Source of the DNA: Sedimenticola sp.
GTDB taxonomy: Bacteria; Pseudomonadota; Gammaproteobacteria; Chromatiales; Chromatiaceae
NCBI GenBank assembly: GCA_026992075.1
Contig: JALXAM010000067.1
Span: 1 to 37,829 of the forward strand
Reading direction: 5' to 3'
DNA: 37,829 bases
This document shows, in pieces, positions 30,688 to 37,829 of this stretch (the first letter of the stretch is position 1; each line of letters begins with the position of its first letter). Under the pieces are notes generated by a model, which worked only from the letters and a program-made list of their open reading frames with translations, was not told where the DNA came from and searched no databases. The translations under genes and the position numbers were made by a program.

Positions 30688-31755
30688 TTGCTGGTGAACC
30701 CGGGACCTCCTGACTTGATTCTGGGTATAGAGAGCTCCTGCGACGAAACGGGCGTGGCGCTCTACTCGGGCTCGCGGGGGCTGCTGGCCCACCGCCTCCA
30801 CTCCCAGGTAAAGCTCCATGCCGAGTATGGCGGAGTGGTACCGGAGCTGGCCTCGCGGGACCACATCCGTCGCCTGGCGCCGCTGGTGAAAACGGTACTC
30901 GAAGAAGCGGGTGTCGGCGGCGAAGCGGTGGAGGGGGTGGCCTACACCGCCGGGCCGGGACTGGTGGGGGCGCTGCTCACCGGCGCGGGTTTCGGGCGCA
31001 GCCTGGCCTGGGCCTGGCAGGTGCCGGCGGTGGCGGTGCACCACATGGAGGGACACCTGCTGGCACCCATGCTGGAGCCCAACCCGCCCGCCTTTCCCTT
31101 CGTCGCCCTGCTGGTCTCCGGCGGGCACACCCTGCTGGTGCAGGTGGAGGGGGTGGGACGCTACCGGCTGCTGGGCCAGTCGCTGGACGATGCCGCCGGT
31201 GAAGCCTTCGACAAGACCGCCAAACTGCTGGGGCTGGGTTATCCCGGCGGGCCGGCGGTGGCAATGTTGGCGGAACGGGGCGACCCCCGGCGTTTCCGCT
31301 TCCCCCGCCCCATGACCGACCGCCCGGGATTGGATTTCAGCTTTTCCGGGCTCAAGACCTTTACCCTCACCACCCTGCGCGAGGAGGCGCGTGGCCTGGG
31401 GGGTGAAGCGCTGGAACAGCTGAAGGCCGACATCGCCCGCGCCTTCGAGGAGGCGGTGGTGGACACCCTGGTGATCAAATGCCGCCGGGCAGTGGAGCAG
31501 ACCGGCATCCGTACCCTGGTGCTGGCCGGGGGAGTGGCGGCCAACCGCAGGCTGCGCCGCCGCATGGACGCCATGATGGAGAAGACCGGTGGAGAGACCT
31601 TCTACCCGAGGCTGGAGTTCTGCACCGACAACGGCGCCATGATCGCCTACGCCGGCTGGCAGCGGCTGCGCGCCGGGGAGCGGGTGGGGCCAGCATTCGA
31701 CGCCCGTCCGCGCTGGTCGCTCATGGAGCTGGAGCCGCCCGGGCAGGCTGGGTGA
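30688..31755 (+). CDS. tsaD: tRNA N6-threonylcarbamoyladenosine transferase TsaD
   Basis: Protein of about 355 residues; with TsaB and TsaE it puts the threonylcarbamoyl group on A37 of ANN-reading tRNAs. [16 protein letters not shown] starts the ASKHA fold. The metal-binding histidines are in [20 protein letters not shown] and [12 protein letters not shown] are further signatures. No ATG is in frame: TTG at 30688 has AAGAGG 5 bases upstream and is the chosen start. TTG at 30715, directly before ILGIESS, would give the canonical N-terminus and is the alternative. Only 17 bases separate the start from the composite repeat, so its promoter is probably inside or beyond the repeat. Confidence 0.94.
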   Translation: MLVNPGPPDLILGIESSCDETGVALYSGSRGLLAHRLHSQVKLHAEYGGVVPELASRDHIRRLAPLVKTVLEEAGVGGEAVEGVAYTAGPGLVGALLTGAGFGRSLAWAWQVPAVAVHHMEGHLLAPMLEPNPPAFPFVALLVSGGHTLLVQVEGVGRYRLLGQSLDDAAGEAFDKTAKLLGLGYPGGPAVAMLAERGDPRRFRFPRPMTDRPGLDFSFSGLKTFTLTTLREEARGLGGEALEQLKADIARAFEEAVVDTLVIKCRRAVEQTGIRTLVLAGGVAANRRLRRRMDAMMEKTGGETFYPRLEFCTDNGAMIAYAGWQRLRAGERVGPAFDARPRWSLMELEPPGQAG

Positions 31756-31795
31756 AACGGGTCTGGATCCCGGACGACTCGGTTCGGGCATGACA

Positions 31796-32191
31796 GCAGG
31801 TCGGACTTCAGCTCGACAACCGCAACGCTTTCGGGGCGCCGCCGCCCCGGTGTTCGTAACGGGAACGCCGTGAATACTTTTGCGCTACGCTTCCTGCTTT
31901 GCGCAAAAGCTCAGCCCCGCCATCCGTGGCGGGGCGTTCAGCGGGCTTCCTTCACCCACTGGGCGAAGGGTCCCGCCTCACCCCTGTAGGCTCCGCCTCG
32001 GCTTTGCGACTGCGCAATCCGCGCTTCGCCGCAAAGCCCAGCCTCGCCATCCTTGGCGAGGCTTTCGCCGGCTGCGAAAATCCACCGGACTTTCGGTCCG
32101 GCTCACCCCTGCCTCGGAGGTCCCGCTACGAACACCGGGACGTCGGCTTTTGAACGGATTGGGAGAGTTCTCAGGCTGAAGCCCGACCCGC
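31796..32191. repeat. second composite repeat element between tsaD and plsY
   Basis: This fills most of the 474-base gap 31756-32229. Degenerate REP-A arms bound it (31796-31817 plus, 32170-32191 minus). Inside them is an 18-of-19 inverted repeat (31846-31864 and 32121-32139), then GGAACGCCGTGAATAC, as in the element at 30478-30670. The core holds two diverged direct copies of about 75 bases (31912-31986 and 32039-32111), each starting CAGCC(C/T)CGCCATCC and ending CTCACCCCTG. A frame of 99 codons across it looks like repeat translation, not a gene. Confidence 0.75.
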
Positions 32192-32229
32192 GGACACCGG
32201 CTTTCCAGAAATTGGGATGGCTGTCCCTG

Positions 32230-32820
32230 TCAGTTCCCCGTACCGATCTTCTTTTCTTTTCCTTCCAGCAGGTTGCGGATGTTGCTGCGGTGGCGCCAGT
32301 AGAGCAGCACGGTGATGGCCGCCTGCATCAGCACCAGGTTCCGGTCGGGCCACACCAGCCAGACGAAGAGAGGCGCGAGTGCCATGGAGACCAGCGCCGC
32401 CAGGGAGGAGATCTTGCCGATCTTGGCCACCAGCAGCCAGGTGAGCGCCACCGACAGGCCGATGAGCCAGTGCAACCCGAACTGCACCCCCAGTGCCGTG
32501 GCCACCCCCTTGCCGCCCTGGAAGCCGAAGAAGAGGGGGTAGAGGTGGCCCAGGAAGGCGGCCAGGCCGATGAGCGCCAGCACCTGTGGGGGCATGCCCA
32601 ATGCGTGGGCCACCAGCATGGGAACCAGCCCCTTGGCCGCGTCGCCCAACAGGGTGATGGCGGCCGCCTTCCTGCCGCCGATGCGCAGCATGTTGGTGGC
32701 GCCGGGGTTGCGCGAGCCCTGGGTGCGGGGGTCCGGCAGTCCCATGGCGCGGGCCACCAGGATGGCGCTGGAGACCGAGCCCAGCAGGTAGGCGCCGATG
32801 ACGACGAGGTAAGGCAGCAT
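32230..32820 (-). CDS. plsY: acyl-phosphate glycerol-3-phosphate acyltransferase PlsY
   Basis: Membrane protein of 196 residues that acylates glycerol-3-phosphate with acyl-phosphate made by PlsX, starting phospholipid synthesis. Signatures are GSRNPGATNMLR (phosphate site) and GHLYPLFFGFQGGKGVAT (catalytic loop); five hydrophobic segments are visible. It is divergent from folB with a 70-base gap, the classical arrangement next to tsaD in many proteobacteria. Confidence 0.96.
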   Translation of the reverse strand: MLPYLVVIGAYLLGSVSSAILVARAMGLPDPRTQGSRNPGATNMLRIGGRKAAAITLLGDAAKGLVPMLVAHALGMPPQVLALIGLAAFLGHLYPLFFGFQGGKGVATALGVQFGLHWLIGLSVALTWLLVAKIGKISSLAALVSMALAPLFVWLVWPDRNLVLMQAAITVLLYWRHRSNIRNLLEGKEKKIGTGN

Positions 32821-32890
32821 GGAACGGGTCGAAAGGGCGGGAATGGCGGTATAGTACGCGAATTCTTTCTCTTCGCTCCAGGGGTGCGCT

Positions 32891-33250
32891 TTGGATATCG
32901 TCTTTCTCCGCCGCCTGCGACTCGACGTGCTGGTGGGGGTCTATGAACAGGAACGGCAGGCGCCCCAGCCGGTCTATCTCGACCTGGAGATGGCCGCCGA
33001 CGTGAAACGGGCCGCCGCCTCCGACCAGCTGGCCGATGCCCTGGATTACGCCGCGGTGGCCGAGGCGCTGGCCGAGTATGCCGCTGGAACCGGTTTCCGG
33101 CTCGTCGAGAGCCTGGCCGAGGGGTGCGCCGAGCTGGTGTTGCGGCGCTTCCCGGTGCGCTGGCTGCGGCTCACCCTCCACAAGCCGGGCGCCCTGGAGA
33201 CGGCCGAGAGCGCCGGTCTGGTGATCGAGCGCGGGCGTCGCAGCCAATGA
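32891..33250 (+). CDS. folB: dihydroneopterin aldolase FolB
   Basis: Protein of 119 residues that converts dihydroneopterin to 6-hydroxymethyl-dihydropterin in folate synthesis. It starts DIVFLRRLRLDVLVGVYEQE, close to E. coli FolB (MDIVFIE...), and has the conserved SDQLADALDYAAVAEAL and LHKPGAL regions. The start codon is TTG at 32891, with AGGGG six bases before it. A TATAGT at 32850-32855 could be a -10, but its -35 is poor. The stop overlaps the folK start (ATGA). Confidence 0.94.
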   Translation: MDIVFLRRLRLDVLVGVYEQERQAPQPVYLDLEMAADVKRAAASDQLADALDYAAVAEALAEYAAGTGFRLVESLAEGCAELVLRRFPVRWLRLTLHKPGALETAESAGLVIERGRRSQ

Positions 33251-33729
33251 CCCGCGCCTGGATCTCCATCGGCAGCAACATCGAGCCCGAGGCCAATCTG
33301 CGGGCCGCCCTGGCGCTGTTGGAAGAACGTTTCGGGCCGTTGGTGGCCTCTCCCGTCTACCGTACCCCCGCGGAGGGTTTCCAGGGGGCGGATTTTCTCA
33401 ACCTGGTGGTGGGCATCGACACCGACGAGCCGCCCGAGATGGTGCGTGCCGCCCTCCGCGCCATCGAGGATGCTCAGGGACGGGTGCGCGGCGCGGAGAA
33501 GTTCAGCTCCCGCACCCTGGACCTGGATCTGCTCACCTGGGGCGACCGGGTGGCGCCGGAGCTCGGGATTCCCCGTGACGAGATCCTGGAGTACGCCTTC
33601 GTGCTGCGTCCCCTGGCCGACGTCGCCCCCGCCGAGCGCCATCCCGTGGTGGGACGGACCTATGCCGAGCTGTGGGAGGCGTTTCAGCCCAAGGGGTGGA
33701 TGGAGAGAGCGACCATAGGCCAGGGGTAG
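33247..33729 (+). CDS. folK: 2-amino-4-hydroxy-6-hydroxymethyldihydropteridine pyrophosphokinase FolK
   Basis: Protein of 160 residues that pyrophosphorylates the FolB product. It has ISIGSNIEPEANLRAAL at the start and SSRTLDLDLLTWGD, the catalytic acidic motif (normally PRTLDLDIL). The ATG at 33247 overlaps the folB stop by 4 bases. The stop codon TAG (33727-33729) lies inside the GTAG foot of a REP-C element. Confidence 0.95.
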   Translation: MTRAWISIGSNIEPEANLRAALALLEERFGPLVASPVYRTPAEGFQGADFLNLVVGIDTDEPPEMVRAALRAIEDAQGRVRGAEKFSSRTLDLDLLTWGDRVAPELGIPRDEILEYAFVLRPLADVAPAERHPVVGRTYAELWEAFQPKGWMERATIGQG

Positions 33730-33807
33730 GTCGGGCAAAGGCGCGTAGCGCCGTGCCCGACATTCATCCGCCACTTTGTCGGGCACGCTTCGCTTTGCCC
33801 AACCTAC
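33726..33807. repeat. REP-C inverted pair between folK and the reductase gene
   Basis: Plus copy 33726-33761 (GTAGGTCGGGCAAAGG then CGCGTAGCGCCGTGCCCGAC) and minus copy 33778-33807 (GTAGGTTGGGCAAAGC then GAAGCGTGCCCGAC). The TAG of the plus foot is the folK stop and the TAG of the minus foot is the stop of the convergent reductase gene. The pair may act as a bidirectional terminator. Confidence 0.8.
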
Positions 33808-34553
33808 TGCTGAATACTGCGTCCCCCATCCACGGCGATGATCTGGCCAGTGACATAGTCGGTGGTGGCGAGAAAGAGCACCGTTCTGGCGATCTGCTCC
33901 GGGGCGCCGGCGCGGCGCAGTGGGATGCGGGGCAGGGCGTGGGCCTTGGATTGTTCGCCTTCCGCCCCTTCCGGCCAGAGGATGGCGCCTGGGGCGACGC
34001 CGTTCACCCGCACCTCGGGGGCCAGCTCTAGCGCCAGCGCCTTCACCATCATGGCATTGGCCGCCTTGGCCATGCTGTAGACCGGGTAGCCGGGGTTGGG
34101 GCGCTCGGCGTGGATGTCCACCATGTTAATGATGCAGCCACGGTTCTCCCGCAGGGCGGGCGCTGCCTCGCGCGAGAGAAAGAAGGGCGCCTTGGCGTTG
34201 ACGCCGAAGAGACTCTCCCACTGCGCTTCGGTCACCGATTCCAAGGGCGTTGGAAAGTAGTTGGAGGCGTTGTTGAGCAGGATGTCGAGGCGGCCGGTGG
34301 CCTCCAGGGCGCGGGCCACCAGGCGGGGCAGGGCGCCGAAATCGAGCAGATCGCCCTGCAGCAGGGTCACCGACCCGGGGCGCCGCGCCTCCAGCTCCCC
34401 GGCCAGGATGCGGGCGGCTTCGGAGGAGTTGCGGTAGTGGATCACCACATGGGCGCCGGCGGCGTGGAGGAAGCGGGCGCTCATGGCGCCCAGGCGGGCG
34501 GCGCCGCCGGTGACCAGGGCGGTCTTTCCTTCCAGGGGTTGGGGGTCGAGCAT
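33804..34553 (-). CDS. folM: SDR-family pteridine reductase (FolM/PTR1 type)
   Basis: Short-chain dehydrogenase of 249 residues. The NADPH site is TGGAARLG near the start, NNAS follows, and the catalytic YSMAK is present. Where most SDRs have Ser, this protein has Asp in INMVDIHAERPNPGYPVYSM, the arrangement in Leishmania PTR1 (NMVDA). This and the folB-folK neighbours support a FolM-like dihydropteridine or dihydrofolate reductase. Substrate is inferred. The TAG stop comes from a REP-C foot. The start ATG at 34553 overlaps the divergent methyltransferase ATG. Confidence 0.85.
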   Translation of the reverse strand: MLDPQPLEGKTALVTGGAARLGAMSARFLHAAGAHVVIHYRNSSEAARILAGELEARRPGSVTLLQGDLLDFGALPRLVARALEATGRLDILLNNASNYFPTPLESVTEAQWESLFGVNAKAPFFLSREAAPALRENRGCIINMVDIHAERPNPGYPVYSMAKAANAMMVKALALELAPEVRVNGVAPGAILWPEGAEGEQSKAHALPRIPLRRAGAPEQIARTVLFLATTDYVTGQIIAVDGGRSIQQ

Positions 34554-35754
34554 GGTGTTAAGATGGCTTTCCGGTTTCGATCAGTGCCATGGTAGCACCC
34601 TCCCATCCTTGGACGAGCTCTCCCTGACTCCTGAGCAACGGGCGCAACAGCGCGAGATGTTGGCGCGGCTACGGGCCGAGATCGAGACTGCCGGGGGCGC
34701 CATCCCTTTCCGCCGCTTCATGGAGCTGGCGCTCTACGCGCCGGGGCTGGGTTATTACGTGGCCGGTGCCAGCAAGTTCGGCGCGGCGGGCGACTTCGTC
34801 ACCGCGCCGGAGATCTCGCCGCTGTTCGGGCGCCTGCTGGCGGCGCCCTGCGCCCAGGTGCTGGAGCGGCTCGGCGGCGGCGATCTGCTGGAGTTCGGCG
34901 CCGGCACCGGCGCCATGGCGGTCCAGGTGCTCTCCCGGCTGGAGGAGCTGGGCCGACTGCCTGACCATTATTTCATCCTGGAGGTGAGCCCCGAACTGCG
35001 CCAGCGCCAGGCACGGACGTTGGAGGCGCAGGTGCCGCACCTGGCTTCCCGGGTCGAATGGCTGGAGGGGCTGCCCCACGATTTCTCCGGGGTGATGCTG
35101 GCCAACGAGGTGCTCGACGCCATGCCGGTGGAGCGTTTCCGCAAGGGTGACACCGGCGTGGAGCGGCAATGGGTGGCCTGGGAAGAGAAGCGCCTGCTGG
35201 CGCAGTGGCGTGATGCCGAGGGGGAGCTCGCCGCGGCGTTGGCCGCCATCGAGGCGGAGGTGGGCGAACTGCCGCCCGGCTACCGGTCGGAGCTCAATCC
35301 CAGCCTGGCGCCCTGGCTGACGGCGGTGGCGGAGAGCCTGCGGCAGGGTCTGCTGCTGCTCATCGATTACGGCTATCCCCGCCGCGAGTATTACCATCCA
35401 CAGCGTCACATGGGCACCCTGCGGTGCCACTTCCGCCATCATGCCCACGACGATCCGCTGCTGCTGCCCGGCCTGCAGGACATCACCGCCCACGTGGACT
35501 TCACCGCGGTGGCCGAGGGGGGGCGCCAGGCCGGCCTGGAGCGCCTGGGCTACGCCACCCAGGCCCGGTTCCTGCTGGGATGCGGTCTCGACCGGCTGCT
35601 GGCCGAATCCGACCCGCTGCAGGTGGCGGACCACCTGACGCTGGTGCAAGGGGTGAAGCAGCTGGTCTCCCCCACCGGCATGGGGGAGCAGTTCAAGGTG
35701 ATGGCGCTCGGCAAGGGTGTCGAGGGGGAACTGGCGGGGTTCGGTGGGTTCTGA
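34552..35754 (+). CDS. SAM-dependent methyltransferase, MidA/NDUFAF7 type (COG1565)
   Basis: About 400 residues. PFRRFMELALYAPGLGYY, KFGAAGDFVTAPEISPLFG and LEFGAGTGAMA (SAM motif I) identify the family; the eukaryotic member NDUFAF7/MidA methylates an arginine of complex I, but the bacterial substrate is unknown. The start is uncertain: ATG at 34552 has GGGGG seven bases before it but overlaps the start of the divergent reductase gene; TTG at 34609 (DELSLTPEQ) would give an N-terminus closer to relatives and leave room for a TAAGAT -10 at 34559. Confidence 0.88.
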   Translation: MVLRWLSGFDQCHGSTLPSLDELSLTPEQRAQQREMLARLRAEIETAGGAIPFRRFMELALYAPGLGYYVAGASKFGAAGDFVTAPEISPLFGRLLAAPCAQVLERLGGGDLLEFGAGTGAMAVQVLSRLEELGRLPDHYFILEVSPELRQRQARTLEAQVPHLASRVEWLEGLPHDFSGVMLANEVLDAMPVERFRKGDTGVERQWVAWEEKRLLAQWRDAEGELAAALAAIEAEVGELPPGYRSELNPSLAPWLTAVAESLRQGLLLLIDYGYPRREYYHPQRHMGTLRCHFRHHAHDDPLLLPGLQDITAHVDFTAVAEGGRQAGLERLGYATQARFLLGCGLDRLLAESDPLQVADHLTLVQGVKQLVSPTGMGEQFKVMALGKGVEGELAGFGGF

Positions 35755-35810
35755 CCACCGTTACACGGGCACGTGGCAACATGATCCCGGATCACGAAAA
35801 CACGCCGCCT

Positions 35811-35870
35811 GTAGGTCGGACTTCAGTCCGACAACTGGCTGTTTCGCCGTCGGGCTGAAGCCCGACCTAC
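35811..35870. repeat. REP-A inverted pair between the methyltransferase gene and comF
   Basis: Plus copy 35811-35832 and minus copy 35849-35870, each GTAG plus an 18-base palindrome, separated by 16 bases. It stands between the convergent ends at 35754 and 35892 and is the only candidate terminator seen there. Confidence 0.85.
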
Positions 35871-35891
35871 ATTCGGGTCTGGGGCGGGGAA

Positions 35892-36605
35892 TCAGTCAGG
35901 CTCCGGCGTCCGTGCCACCGCCCAGATCTCCACCTTTTCCACTCCGGCCTGTTTCAGGGCGCGGGCCACCTCGGTGGCGGTGGCGCCGGTGGTGACCACG
36001 TCGTCCACCACCGCCACGTGCCGGTAGTCCACCGCCGCCAGGTATTGAAAGGCGCCGCGCAGGTTGGCCAGCCGCTGGCGACGGTCGAGGTCGTGCTGCG
36101 CCGCGGTGGGTCGCCGTTTGCGCAGCAGCCGGGTGGACCAGGGGATGTTCAGGGTTCGGGAGAGGGTGTAGGCGATCTCCGCGGCCTGGTTGAAACCCCG
36201 CGTCTTCAGCTGTTGCGCATGCAGGGGAACCGGAAGGAGCAGCTGGGGGCGGCCGGGTTCCGCCGCCAGCTCCTCGGCCAGCAGCAGCCCCAGGGTGCGC
36301 CCGGCGGCCAGCTTGCGATGGAACTTGAGCTGCCGGATGAGTTCGGCGATCGGTCCCTCGTAGCGCCAGGGCGCCACGATGCGATGGAAGGGTGGCCGGT
36401 TCCGGCTGCATCGGCCGCAGAGGGAGCCGGCGGGCGTTCCCTCGGGCAGTGGCAGGGCGCAGCAGCCACAGGCGGAGCGGTTACGGGGCAATGCCTCCCG
36501 GCAAGAGGAGCAGAGGTCCAGCGCTCCACTGCCTGCCGATTCGCAGAGCAGGCAGGCGGGGGGCAGGAAGATTTGCTGCAGTTTCCGGGAAAGGTCGTTA
36601 ACCAT
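35892..36605 (-). CDS. comF: ComF family protein (phosphoribosyltransferase-like)
   Basis: Protein of 237 residues. An N-terminal zinc-ribbon region holds Cys18, Cys21, Cys32 and Cys35, with further Cys46, Cys48, Cys49, Cys63 and Cys66. A type I phosphoribosyltransferase domain follows, with the PRPP motif VVDDVVTTGATATE near residues 199-212. ComF is required for DNA uptake in Haemophilus and Bacillus; in other bacteria its role is less clear. Divergent from bioB with a 76-base gap, the usual arrangement. Confidence 0.93.
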   Translation of the reverse strand: MVNDLSRKLQQIFLPPACLLCESAGSGALDLCSSCREALPRNRSACGCCALPLPEGTPAGSLCGRCSRNRPPFHRIVAPWRYEGPIAELIRQLKFHRKLAAGRTLGLLLAEELAAEPGRPQLLLPVPLHAQQLKTRGFNQAAEIAYTLSRTLNIPWSTRLLRKRRPTAAQHDLDRRQRLANLRGAFQYLAAVDYRHVAVVDDVVTTGATATEVARALKQAGVEKVEIWAVARTPEPD

Positions 36606-36648
36606 GTCGCCTCCGTGCGGTTGACAGGAAAGTATCCTTCTCTAACAT
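36595..36648 (+). promoter_or_regulatory. bioB promoter with BirA-like operator
   Basis: TTGACA (36621-36626), a 16-base spacer and TAACAT (36643-36648) form a good sigma-70 promoter. TCGTTAACC (36595-36603), 15 bases, GGTTGACAG (36619-36627) matches the BirA consensus TTGTAAACC-N14/15-GGTTTACAA at 7 of 9 bases in each half. The right half covers the -35, and the left half touches the comF start codon. Confidence 0.6.
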
Positions 36649-36681
36649 GGATCGGCCTTCATTCTAGCGGATATCTGTCCC

Positions 36682-37680
36682 ATGAACCCCCAAATCCGTC
36701 ACGACTGGGAGACCGGGGAGGTGCTTGCGCTCTTCCAGCAGCCCTTCAACGATCTCCTGTTCCAGGCCCACAGCGTTCATCGTGCCCATTTCGATCCCAA
36801 CCGGGTGCAGGCCAGCACTCTGCTCTCCATCAAGACCGGCGCCTGTCCCGAGGACTGCGGCTACTGTTCCCAGAGCGCCCACCACGAGACCCGGCTGGAG
36901 CGGGAACGGCTGCTGCCCCTGGAGGAGGTGCTGGAGGCGGCGCGGCGCGCGAAGGAACAGGGCGCCACACGCTTCTGCATGGGGGCCGCCTGGCGCAACC
37001 CCACCGACACCAACCTGGCGCGGGTGATCGAGATGGTGCGGGGGGTCAAGGACCTGGGACTGGAGACCTGCGTCACCCTGGGAATGCTAACCGAAGAGCA
37101 GGCGCAGCGGCTCAAGGCGGCTGGGCTGGACTACTACAACCACAACCTCGACACCTCCCCCGAGTTCTACGGCAAGGTGATCACCACCCGCACCTACCGC
37201 GACCGTCTCGACACCCTCGACCATGTGCGCCGGGCGGGGCTCAAGATCTGTTCCGGCGGCATCCTCGGCATGGGCGAGAGCCGCGCCGACCGCGCCTCCA
37301 TGCTCTGCCAGCTGGCCAACCTGCCCGAGCACCCCGAGTCGGTGCCCATCAACCTGCTGGTGCAGGTGGAGGGGACGCCCCTGCACGGCGTGGAGAAACT
37401 CGATCCCCTGGAGTTCGTGCGTACCATCGCCGTGGCCCGCATCATGATGCCCGCCTCCTGGGTGCGCCTCTCCGCCGGCCGCCAGGAGATGAGCGACGAG
37501 ATGCAGGCCCTCTGCTTCTTCGCCGGCGCCAACTCCCTCTTCTACGGCGAGCGGCTGCTCACCACCGACAATGCCGGCACCGACCGCGATCTCGATCTCT
37601 TCCAGCGGCTGGGGTTACAGATGGAGCAGCAGGTCCAGACCGAAAAACCGCCACAGGGGCGGGCCTGTCATCGGGCATGA
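36682..37680 (+). CDS. bioB: biotin synthase BioB
   Basis: Radical SAM enzyme of 332 residues that inserts sulphur into dethiobiotin. The [4Fe-4S] ligands are Cys55, Cys59 and Cys62 (ACPEDCGYC). The [2Fe-2S] ligands are Cys99, Cys130, Cys190 and Arg262, in register with Cys97, Cys128, Cys188 and Arg260 of E. coli. The last 20 residues ([16 protein letters not shown]) are a typical variable tail. No other biotin gene is seen before the edge; bioF and the others usually lie downstream. Confidence 0.97.
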   Translation: MNPQIRHDWETGEVLALFQQPFNDLLFQAHSVHRAHFDPNRVQASTLLSIKTGACPEDCGYCSQSAHHETRLERERLLPLEEVLEAARRAKEQGATRFCMGAAWRNPTDTNLARVIEMVRGVKDLGLETCVTLGMLTEEQAQRLKAAGLDYYNHNLDTSPEFYGKVITTRTYRDRLDTLDHVRRAGLKICSGGILGMGESRADRASMLCQLANLPEHPESVPINLLVQVEGTPLHGVEKLDPLEFVRTIAVARIMMPASWVRLSAGRQEMSDEMQALCFFAGANSLFYGERLLTTDNAGTDRDLDLFQRLGLQMEQQVQTEKPPQGRACHRA

Positions 37681-37703
37681 TTTGGCGCGCAGCGCTCTTC
37701 GTC

Positions 37704-37829
37704 CCCCTCTCCCGCTTGCGGGAGAGGGTCAGGGGTGAGGGTGATTGGTCCGGGTGTGGTTGTTATGGTGTTCGACCCCCTCACCCCCAGCCCCTCTCCC
37801 GGAGGGAGAGGGGCTGGGGGTGAGGGGGT
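37704..37829. repeat. REP-D hairpin repeats at the right edge
   Basis: 37705-37728 is a perfect 11-bp stem with a TT loop (CCCTCTCCCGC arm), followed by GGGTCAGGGGTGAGG. 37775-37829 is a perfect 26-bp stem with a GGA loop, of the CCCTCACCCCCAGCCCCTCT type. The second runs to the window edge. The pieces are related copies of one repeat and fill the space after bioB; they may also end its transcript. Confidence 0.8.

Noticed and set aside
31880-32179. 99-codon frame between tsaD and plsY
   Set aside because: It translates the direct-repeat core of the composite element, with repeated low-complexity pieces and no ribosome-binding site.
37704-37829. CRISPR array at the right edge
   Set aside because: The repeats are inverted, self-pairing and unequal, with no regular spacers and no cas gene in the window.

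Overview
This GC-rich window looks like chromosomal core from a gammaproteobacterium. The gene orders are typical of the class: topA-smg-dprA-(LysM)-def-fmt-rsmB-trkA, the rpsU-dnaG-rpoD macromolecular synthesis cluster with tRNA-Ile(CAU) beside rpoD, and bioB divergent from comF. A K+-independent H+-pyrophosphatase, an aspartate-rich HemB and an NtrY/NtrX-like pair next to trkA suggest a Chromatiales-like or related environmental lineage. That placement is inference; the sequence alone does not fix the genus.

Layout. 1-4657, minus strand: topA (cut by the left edge), smg, dprA and a LysM protein of TsaP type. 4907-13178, plus strand: a compact run of def, fmt, rsmB, a DUF4390 protein, an NtrY-like kinase, an NtrX-like regulator and trkA, closed by an intrinsic terminator. 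13369-14676: an ammonium transporter that converges on hppA across a bidirectional terminator. 14749-18068, minus: hppA and hemB. 18144-25672, minus: a complete phosphate regulon in the order pstS-pstC-pstA-pstB-phoU-phoB-phoR. 25780-30199, minus: tRNA-Ile(CAU), rpoD, dnaG, a YqeY protein and rpsU. 30688-36605: tsaD, plsY, folB-folK, a FolM/PTR1-type pteridine reductase, a MidA-type methyltransferase and comF. 36682-37680: bioB, followed by a strong hairpin repeat at the right edge.

How the genes work together. The def-fmt pair handles formyl-Met on initiator tRNA and nascent proteins. The pst-pho block takes up phosphate and senses it, and two matching Pho-box-like promoters (before pstS and before pstC) suggest split control of the binding protein and of the transporter plus two-component genes. 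folB, folK and folM sit together as pterin/folate genes. bioB has a BirA-like operator over its promoter.

I found no mobile gene cluster, CRISPR array or defence island. The main non-genic content is a dense set of REP-like palindromes with a GTAG foot, in at least four families, usually as inverted pairs at gene ends. All three copies of one family sit so that the GTAG supplies the stop codon of the adjoining gene (phoR, folK, folM). Other points worth a look are the NtrX-like protein with an altered Walker A and no GAFTGA, the duplicated Pho promoter architecture, and two nested composite palindromes flanking tsaD.
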